Part shown: piece after piece, positions 29,123 to 34,254 of the stretch
How positions within the stretch are numbered: the stretch's first letter is position 1
How the letters are laid out: each line of letters opens with the position of its first letter
Assembly: GCF_009741925.1 (NCBI RefSeq)
Contig: NZ_WPCC01000034.1
Coordinates: 1-34,254 of the forward strand
Direction of reading: 5' to 3'
DNA: 34,254 bases
Origin: Natronomonas sp. CBA1123
GTDB lineage: Archaea; Halobacteriota; Halobacteria; Halobacteriales; Haloarculaceae
Notes under the pieces: model-generated
The model's input: the letters and a program-made list of their open reading frames with translations, nothing else
What the model was told of the DNA's origin: nothing
Database searches by the model: none
Translations under genes and position numbers: made by a program

Positions 29123-30265
29123 ATGGACTTCACACTGCCTGACGAACATCGGATGATTCGGGAAGTCGTCCGGGACTTCTGTGAGGCGGAACTCGAACCC
29201 ATCGCACAGGACATCGAGGACGAACACCGCTTCCCCGAGGAGATATTCGAAGAACTGGCGGACCTCGATTTGATGGGCGTTCCCGTCCCCGAGGAGTACG
29301 GCGGTGCCGGCGGCGACTACCTCATGTACGCCGTCGTCGCCGAAGAACTCGGCCGTGTCTCCGGGTCTGTCGGCCTCTCGTACGTCGCCCACACCTCGCT
29401 GGGACTGATGCCCATCGTCAAGTTCGGGACCGAAGAACAGAAGCAGAAATGGGCCCGGCCGCTGGCGGAAGGCGAGGGCATGGGGTCGTGGGCGCTCACC
29501 GAACCCTCCTCCGGGAGCGACGCCTCCGATATGGACACGATGGCCGAGAAGGACGGCGACGAGTACGTCATCAACGGCACCAAACAGTTCATCACGAACG
29601 CCAGCGTCGCGAACAGCGTCCTCGTGAAGGCCGTCACCGAACCCGGCGCGGGCTACGACGGTATCTCGACGTTCATCGTCGACCCCGAAAACGACGACGG
29701 CTTCGAGGTGTCGACGGTGTGGGACAAGATGGGACTGAACGCCTCACCCACCTGTGAAATCCAACTCGACGACGTTCGGGTTCCCGAAGAGCGCCTGCTC
29801 GGCGAGGAGGGCGAGGGGTGGAACCAGACGAAGAAGACCTTAGACGGCGGTCGTATCTCCATCGCCGCGCTGTCGACCGGCCTCGGCGTCGGCGCCTTCG
29901 AGGCCGCACGGGAGTACGCCACCGAACGCGAGCAGTTCGGCAGCCCCATCTCGAAGTTCGACGCCGTCCGCGACATGGTCGTCTCGATGGACCGGAAAAT
30001 CGAGCGGGCGCGCCTGCTCACCCACAAGGCCGCGACGATGTACGACGACGGCGAAGACGTCACCCGCATCTCCTCGCTGGCGAAGCTCGACGCCTCCGAA
30101 ATCTGCCGCGAAATCGCCGAGGACGCCGTCCAGGTCCACGGCGGCTACGGCTACACCACTGACTTCGCGCCCCAGCGGTTCTACCGGGACGCGAAGCTCA
30201 TGGAAATCGGCGAGGGAACCAGCGAAATCCAACACCTCGTGTTGGGTCGGGAACTCGGACTGTAA
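29123..30265 (+). CDS. Acyl-CoA dehydrogenase
   Basis: Cytoplasmic FAD enzyme (380 aa) that introduces the alpha-beta double bond in acyl-CoA, passing electrons to an electron-transfer flavoprotein. The N-terminal helical domain (MDFTLPDEHRMIREVVRDFC, 20 residues), the FAD strand motif WALTEPSSGSDASDM, the middle beta domain, and a C-terminal helical domain with QVHGGYGYTTDF are in order. The catalytic glutamate sits in IGEGTSEIQHLVLGR, as in short/medium-chain enzymes. The upstream open frame to 29033 is not coding because the TATA box (29094-29099) lies inside it. Chain length preference is not deducible. Confidence 0.94.
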   Translation: MDFTLPDEHRMIREVVRDFCEAELEPIAQDIEDEHRFPEEIFEELADLDLMGVPVPEEYGGAGGDYLMYAVVAEELGRVSGSVGLSYVAHTSLGLMPIVKFGTEEQKQKWARPLAEGEGMGSWALTEPSSGSDASDMDTMAEKDGDEYVINGTKQFITNASVANSVLVKAVTEPGAGYDGISTFIVDPENDDGFEVSTVWDKMGLNASPTCEIQLDDVRVPEERLLGEEGEGWNQTKKTLDGGRISIAALSTGLGVGAFEAAREYATEREQFGSPISKFDAVRDMVVSMDRKIERARLLTHKAATMYDDGEDVTRISSLAKLDASEICREIAEDAVQVHGGYGYTTDFAPQRFYRDAKLMEIGEGTSEIQHLVLGRELGL

Positions 30266-30280
30266 AACCGAGCCGCCCGA

Positions 30281-31003
30281 TTACATGTAGGCGGCGTCCC
30301 AGCGGGTCGGTTTCAGCTGGTTGCCACAGGAGTCACACTCCAGTCGCCCCATCGAGTCCATCGACGTGACGAGCGATTCACAGGAACCACAGTAGTACCC
30401 GTACTTGTTCTCCCGGTCCTCCTCGGAGTAGACGGTGTAGAAGGCGCCTTTCGAGCCACGGTCGGAGTCGCTTCGGTCGACGTACAGTTCGCGGTCCTCG
30501 ACGACGATGGGCTGTATTTCCGAGCCCTCGTGGTCGACATAGATGTTCTCGACGAAGGCGGTGCCGTCGATTTCGACGCTTCCTTCCCCGACTTTCGTGA
30601 GTCCGCGTTTCTCCCAGAACCGGTTACCCTCGGTGTTGTCAGCGAGGACGAGTCCGCGGATGGTCTCGGCGCCGGCGTCTTCGAGGCGCTGGCGGGTCTC
30701 CTCGTAGAGAGCGTGTCCGATTCCCTGTCCACGGTACATCGCGGCGACGTGGAGCCAGTGGATGTCGCCGCGACTGTCGACGAGGACGCTCTCGGAGAAC
30801 GCCACCGGTTCGCCGTCCTCCTCGGCGATGAGGAGCTGTACCTCGTCGTCCTCGAGTTTCTCGGCGAATTCCTCGACCCCGTACCACTGTCGAATCGCCC
30901 CCTCGATGGTGCTCGGGCTCAGTGAGTACGACGCTTCCATCGACCGGAGCGCCAGAGACCGTACCGTCGGGCCATCGTCTGCCGTTGCTTCGCGTACCTC
31001 CAT
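30281..31003 (-). CDS. GNAT-family acetyltransferase fused to a zinc ribbon
   Basis: Cytoplasmic, 240 aa. The N-terminal part (about 1-155) is a GNAT domain with the acetyl-CoA motif A, AAMYRGQGIGHALYE, and the following NTEGNRFWEKRGL of motif B. The C-terminal part (about 195-240) is a zinc ribbon with two cysteine pairs (CGSC and CDSC) and ends RWDAAYM. Such ribbons often bind nucleic acid or protein, so the acetylation target may be ribosomal or DNA-associated, which is inference. A minus-strand GTTTTATG at 31029-31036 is 29 nt upstream. Tail-to-tail with the acyl-CoA dehydrogenase gene. Confidence 0.88.
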   Translation of the reverse strand: MEVREATADDGPTVRSLALRSMEASYSLSPSTIEGAIRQWYGVEEFAEKLEDDEVQLLIAEEDGEPVAFSESVLVDSRGDIHWLHVAAMYRGQGIGHALYEETRQRLEDAGAETIRGLVLADNTEGNRFWEKRGLTKVGEGSVEIDGTAFVENIYVDHEGSEIQPIVVEDRELYVDRSDSDRGSKGAFYTVYSEEDRENKYGYYCGSCESLVTSMDSMGRLECDSCGNQLKPTRWDAAYM

Positions 31004-31116
31004 ACACGCGAGGTACGACCCGCGGTGTCATAAAACCGAACGCCGCCGCTAAACGTTGCACGGATGTTCACTGGCGGTTCGGGTAGCGGGACGAAAAGCC
31101 GATTCCGAGCGAAGCG

Positions 31117-31722
31117 TCACTTCACCGCGTAGCGCTCGGGCACGTAGGCCGCGAACGGTTCGGGGACGTACCGGAACACTCTCGGCGCGAGGTCGGCGAG
31201 CCGGCGCCGTAGCGTAACGTACGCCGCTGCCACCCCGAGGGCGGCGGCGACGGCCCACGCGAAAGTGCCGTCGAGGACGACGAAAAGCGGCACGCCGACG
31301 GCGGCCGACAGCGCGAGGTCGCCGGGCGAGCCGTCGTAGGCGACCGCCCGACGGGGAGCGAGCCACTCCTTGCGAGTGTGGTCGTACACCGCCCGCTCGG
31401 AGGTACCTTCCCACGGCCGGAGTTCGAGGCCCCCACCGTAGACGTCCATCCGACAGTGGAGTGCCGCGCCCAACAGGAACAGGGCGACAGCGACCGAAAT
31501 CGGTCCGGTCCAGACGAACGCCGCGAGGGCTGCCGGCACCGCCGCAATCGGGTACAGCGTCGGGTAGTGCAGCGTCTTCCGGTGGCCCGAGTACAGGTCG
31601 AGGTCGGGGAAGATTCCGCCGAGGAGCCCGCCGAGAAGCGCCGCTGGCGCCAGCTCCGGGGCGTACACCGCAAGCGGCGCCGCGAGCGCGAGCCCGACGA
31701 GCGCGTGAGTCGGCAGCATCAT
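31117..31722 (-). CDS. Membrane-bound metal-dependent hydrolase (YdjM/DUF457-like)
   Basis: Integral membrane protein (201 aa) with about four or five hydrophobic segments. The family fingerprint is present: a Met-Leu-Pro-THALVG start (histidine ligand), GGIFPDLDL, HRKTLHYPTLY (histidines) and HCRMDVYGGG. These supply the metal ligands in loops on one membrane face. The second half has RKEWLAPRRAVAYDGSPGD and a basic-Pro tail. The frame is open to 31848, but the family starts at this MMLPTHAL. A minus-strand CTTATAC element (about 31749-31755) lies about 30 nt upstream. The substrate of this family is poorly known. Confidence 0.82.
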   Translation of the reverse strand: MMLPTHALVGLALAAPLAVYAPELAPAALLGGLLGGIFPDLDLYSGHRKTLHYPTLYPIAAVPAALAAFVWTGPISVAVALFLLGAALHCRMDVYGGGLELRPWEGTSERAVYDHTRKEWLAPRRAVAYDGSPGDLALSAAVGVPLFVVLDGTFAWAVAAALGVAAAYVTLRRRLADLAPRVFRYVPEPFAAYVPERYAVK

Positions 31723-31849
31723 ACGGTCGAAAGAAGGCGGTTCGGTCGTATAAGCACATCGGGGGGTTCGACACCGTATCCCGTACCCCTCGACACGCTG
31801 TGACATTGTCGTAAGCCTAAAGAGTCGAACCTGCCTTTTTTCGGGCAAG

Positions 31850-31900
31850 ATGACCGACGCATTCGACTCTTTCGTTCGGAGGGGGATACATGGGTGTTGA
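31850..31900 (+). CDS. Possible leader peptide ORF (16 aa)
   Basis: Reads MTDAFDSFVRRGIHGC and ends 11 nt inside the HD-domain gene, in another frame. Its ATG lies about 29 nt after the CCTAAAG element (31816-31822), the normal distance for a leaderless start, so a ribosome would meet this ORF first. It spans the ribosome-binding site of the HD gene. Translation not proven. Confidence 0.35.
   Translation: MTDAFDSFVRRGIHGC
31878..31882 (+). promoter_or_regulatory. Ribosome-binding site of the HD-domain gene
   Basis: GGAGG with 7 nt to the ATG at 31890. This is unusual here, where most genes look leaderless, and it decides the start. It lies inside the 16-codon ORF at 31850-31900. Confidence 0.6.
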
Positions 31901-32588
31901 AATCAGGGAATCGCCCGTCTCCGATGACGAGTTCGAGGAGATGAAGCAGTTCGTCCACGATTACCTCGCGGCGAGCGTCGAGGGCGAAGACGAGGGCGGA
32001 CGGATGCGGTGGTACCCGTGGCACTCCGCGGAGTACCGGTACAACCACATCCTCAACGTGACCGAACTCGCCATCGAAATCGCCGAAAAGGAAGGGGCAA
32101 ACGTCGACGTGACCCGTGTCGCGTCGCTGTTTCACGACATCGCGAAACTCGAAGCCGACCAGGACGTCCACGCCGAGGCGGGCGCCCGCGTCGCCCGCGA
32201 GTACCTCCGCTCGCGGACCGACTACCCCGAATCGTTCATCGAGCAGGTGTGTGACGCCGTCGAGACCCACTCCTACGAGGGTGACCTCGAGAACGTCCCA
32301 CTGGAGACCCAGTGTCTCATGGAAGCCGACCTACTCGACAAGGTCGGCGCCAACGGGACGACGCTGATGTTGCTTCGGATGGGCTATGAGGCCCGGACCC
32401 ACATGGACGCAAACGAGATGGTCGGACGCGTCCTCGAACGCGGCGAGGACGCCATCTCCCGGGTCCGGTCGGACACCGCCGAGAGCATCGCCCACCAGCG
32501 CATCAAGCGCGTTCGGTGGTTCAAGGAGTGGCTCGAAGGCGAAATCGCCGAGATGGAGCCGCCGGACCCCGACGCCGACCTCTTATAA
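31890..32588 (+). CDS. HD-domain phosphohydrolase
   Basis: Cytoplasmic metal-dependent phosphohydrolase (232 aa). The HD metal site is visible: H53 in YNHILNV, H82-D83 in LFHDIAKLE, a histidine in VETHSYEGD, and a distal Asp in EADLLDKVGA. This is the H...HD...D order of the family. Its LFHDIAK and LMEADLLDKVGA motifs are close to a group of archaeal HD proteins annotated as hydrolases of unknown nucleotide substrates. It has a ribosome-binding site and an overlapping short upstream ORF, so translation may be coupled. Its stop overlaps the convergent LysE gene by 6 nt. Confidence 0.9.
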   Translation: MGVEIRESPVSDDEFEEMKQFVHDYLAASVEGEDEGGRMRWYPWHSAEYRYNHILNVTELAIEIAEKEGANVDVTRVASLFHDIAKLEADQDVHAEAGARVAREYLRSRTDYPESFIEQVCDAVETHSYEGDLENVPLETQCLMEADLLDKVGANGTTLMLLRMGYEARTHMDANEMVGRVLERGEDAISRVRSDTAESIAHQRIKRVRWFKEWLEGEIAEMEPPDPDADLL

Positions 32589-33248
32589 AAGGAGGGCGTC
32601 GGCGAGGAAGTACACGCCGAACCCCGCGAGGACGGCCGCACTCCCGTAGGCGATAGCCGGCGCCAGCGACTCCATCCGCTGGCGGGCGGCCGTCAGCGTC
32701 GCGGGAAAGCCGGTTATCCAGATACCGATACCGCCGAACAGCCCGGCGAGCAAGACCGGACTCCCGGTCTCGACGACGACGAGGCCAGCCAGCGCCTCGC
32801 TGGCGTAGGACAGCACGTCGACGGTGCCGGGTGTCAGAAGCGCCGTGCCCGCTGTGACCCAGAACAGTATCTGATAGGGATTCGTCAACGCGAGGACGAA
32901 CGCCTTCGAGAAGCCACGGCTATCCTCGTCGCCGGGCGTCTCGGCGGCCCGAAAGCTCTCCTGTGCGCCGCGGGCGGCGCCGTAGGCGAAATACAGCATC
33001 AACAGCCCACCGACCCCGACCATGGCCGACTGGAGCGTCGGCATCTCCTCGATGGCGGCGACGACGCCGAGCAGCGCCAACCCGAGGAAGACGGCGTCGG
33101 CGGTCATCGCGCCCAATCCGGCGCGGAACCCGGCGGTCCACCCCCGCAGGACCGATTCCTCGGCGATGACGGCGTTCATCGGCCCCGGTGGCGCCGCCAA
33201 CGCCAACCCGAACAACACGCCCGCCGAAAGCGTCGAAAGGAGGGTCAT
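32583..33248 (-). CDS. LysE-family amino-acid exporter
   Basis: Membrane exporter (221 aa) of basic or neutral amino acids, or related solutes. Six hydrophobic segments are visible; the first carries the family motif ALAAPPGPMNAVI, and the LTNPYQILFWVTAG segment matches the conserved NP of helix 4. RxG-type polar loops separate the halves. The promoter (33271-33279) is flanked by a perfect 8-bp inverted repeat (33260-33267, 33283-33290), pointing to a dedicated regulator. Its transported substrate is not deducible. Confidence 0.9.
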   Translation of the reverse strand: MTLLSTLSAGVLFGLALAAPPGPMNAVIAEESVLRGWTAGFRAGLGAMTADAVFLGLALLGVVAAIEEMPTLQSAMVGVGGLLMLYFAYGAARGAQESFRAAETPGDEDSRGFSKAFVLALTNPYQILFWVTAGTALLTPGTVDVLSYASEALAGLVVVETGSPVLLAGLFGGIGIWITGFPATLTAARQRMESLAPAIAYGSAAVLAGFGVYFLADALLL

Positions 33249-33259
33249 CTCCCTGCAGT

Positions 33260-33290
33260 ATCACGCCGCTAAATAAAAGCGTGGCGTGAT
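33260..33290 (-). promoter_or_regulatory. LysE promoter flanked by inverted repeat (operator candidate)
   Basis: ATCACGCC (33260-33267) and GGCGTGAT (33283-33290) are perfect complements spaced by 15 nt. The TATA box (CTTTTATTT on the minus strand, 33271-33279) lies between them, centred 27 nt before the start codon. Dimeric repressor binding would cover the promoter. Confidence 0.5.
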
Positions 33291-33343
33291 GAGAGTTCGT
33301 GACACGGTTCGTGGTGGCGGTCACCGAGGACGCCGACGAACGC

Positions 33344-34254
33344 CTACATTCCCCGACCCATCAGCCGACTGCGGACGATGTCGGCGTCCTTGTTTCCGGT
33401 TCCCGTGTTGAGGAGGACGACGGTGTCGTCGGAATCGAAGGCGCCGTCATCCGCGAGGTCCCACGCGCCCGCGGCGGCCGCTCCGCAGGCGACGCTGACC
33501 TCCAGTCCCTCGTGTTGGGCGACCGTCGCCGCGCTGTCCAGCAGGTCCTCGTCGTCGACGGCGACGCCCGACCCGCCACTTGCCCGGATGGCCTCAACGG
33601 CTGGCAGTCCGCCAGCAGGGTCGGGCACTTCGAGGCTCCCGACGACGGTGTCGGGGTACTCCCACGGTTCGGGGTCGTCGCCGCTTTCGACGGCCTCGAC
33701 GACGGGCGCACAGCCGTCCGGTTGGGCCGCGTACAGACGGGGCGTCCCGTCGACGAGGCCGAGTTCGTCGAACTCCCGGGCACCCTTCCAGAGCCCCGAG
33801 ACGGTCGCCCCGTGGCCGACCGGCACGACGACGGCGTCCGGAGCGGTCCACTCGAGGTCCGCGGCGAGTTCGTGGTACACCGATTTCATCCCCTCGTGGC
33901 GGAACGGCGAGTCGAATGCGGCGGCGGGGAACCACTCCTCTTCGTCGGCCGCGGGCAGTTCCTCGCGTTCGCGCTCGTAGGTCTCGCGGGCGTCGTCGAA
34001 GCGCCCCTCGACGACGCGCATGTCGCCGCCGTGGACGTTTATCATCGCCTTGTTGATGAAGTTCGCACGGCTGGGGACGAACACCCGCGAGAGCAAGCCG
34101 GCGCGGGCCGCGTAGGCCGCAGCGGACTGTCCACCGTTGCCCGTCGTCGGCAGGGCGAGCGTGTCGGCGTCGGCCCGGCGGGCGGCCTCGGCGACGACGG
34201 CGAGGCCGCGGTCGGTCACCGTCCCCGTCGGGTTGTGCGCCTCGTTTTTGATGT
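33344..34254 (-). CDS. Threonine-synthase-like PLP-fold protein, C-terminal part, lysine missing (5' end outside window)
   Basis: Fold-type II protein of the threonine synthase/serine dehydratase group; the N-terminus lies beyond the window. The frame is open to the last base: IKNEAHNPTGTVTDRGLAVVA stands where functional enzymes have KxExxxPTGSFKDRG. The Schiff-base lysine is thus replaced by threonine. The phosphate-binding loop TGNGGQSAAAYA and the C-terminal STGTGNKD-like LNTGTGNKD are kept. Without the lysine, normal PLP chemistry is not expected, so the protein may have another role. The GTG at 34219 is not the start. No companion Thr/Ile pathway gene is in the window. Confidence 0.85.
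   Translation of the reverse strand, partial: IKNEAHNPTGTVTDRGLAVVAEAARRADADTLALPTTGNGGQSAAAYAARAGLLSRVFVPSRANFINKAMINVHGGDMRVVEGRFDDARETYEREREELPAADEEEWFPAAAFDSPFRHEGMKSVYHELAADLEWTAPDAVVVPVGHGATVSGLWKGAREFDELGLVDGTPRLYAAQPDGCAPVVEAVESGDDPEPWEYPDTVVGSLEVPDPAGGLPAVEAIRASGGSGVAVDDEDLLDSAATVAQHEGLEVSVACGAAAAGAWDLADDGAFDSDDTVVLLNTGTGNKDADIVRSRLMGRGM

Noticed and set aside
34217-34219. GTG as start of the threonine-synthase-like gene
   Set aside because: The frame continues upstream with conserved family residues (KNEAHNPTG) to the window edge, so the gene is truncated by the window.
1-34254. tRNA/rRNA genes, CRISPR arrays, insertion sequences or prophage
   Set aside because: I saw no regularly spaced repeats, no cloverleaf-type sequence and no transposase or integrase motif; the gene content is ordinary chromosomal.

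Overview
The window is a stretch of chromosome from a haloarchaeon (class Halobacteria); I cannot fix the genus. The DNA is visibly GC-rich and the proteins are strongly acidic. The genes include archaeal hallmarks: a proteasome-activating nucleotidase, transcription factor S, a RIO-type kinase, and a PhoU protein with an AbrB-like N-terminus. Lipoproteins carry Tat (twin-arginine) signals, and several small proteins look confined to haloarchaea. Most genes have an AT-rich TATA-like element centred about 26-29 nt before the start codon and no ribosome-binding site. This is the leaderless arrangement typical of these organisms, and I used it to choose several start codons.

Layout. 1-834: the C-terminal part of PAN, a hairpin-rich intergenic stretch, and a tiny acidic ORF. 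821-3425 (minus): an ABC uptake operon of the nitrate/sulfonate/taurine type (lipoprotein, permease, ATPase), whose ATPase is frameshifted at a homopolymer. 3660-5710 (plus): a class I/II aminotransferase and a UbiA-family membrane prenyltransferase. 5711-8445 (minus): YchF-type GTPase, a small membrane protein and a bactofilin-like polymer-forming protein. 8626-10309 (plus): a small acidic protein, a zinc alcohol dehydrogenase and two tiny membrane proteins. 10392-14064: a CysD-like PP-loop protein, a zinc-ribbon protein, a haloarchaeal hypothetical protein, and a divergent glutaredoxin / thioredoxin-reductase-like pair. 14171-18202: PhoU regulator, a tandem LEA2/WHy protein, small proteins, an SRPBCC protein and a nitrilase-family hydrolase. 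18408-21521: aldehyde dehydrogenase, a possible nuclease-fold protein with a Cys cluster, and a small acidic protein. 21756-25393: an HMG-CoA reductase of bacterial appearance, an MFS exporter, a small acidic protein and transcription factor S. 25480-29002: M20 amidohydrolase, a lipoprotein, an S10-like paralogue, a NUDIX hydrolase and a RIO-like kinase. 29123-34254: acyl-CoA dehydrogenase, GNAT-zinc ribbon fusion, membrane metal-dependent hydrolase, HD phosphohydrolase, LysE exporter, and the C-terminal part of a threonine-synthase-like protein lacking the PLP lysine.

The region reads as ordinary core chromosome with short transcription units. I see no transposase, integrase, CRISPR array, tRNA or rRNA. 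No single large undescribed system stands out. The most worthwhile leads are the putative PD-(D/E)xK protein with four C-terminal cysteines (20011-21039), the lysine-less threonine-synthase paralogue (33344-34254), the two-block bactofilin with a hydrophobic insert (7234-8445), the bacterial-type HMG-CoA reductase (21756-23375), a 79-nt hairpin element between convergent genes (25393-25471), an orphan promoter with two hairpins (18234-18407), and several dyad operators placed on promoters. Two homopolymer-associated indels (PAN and the ABC ATPase) may be sequence errors.
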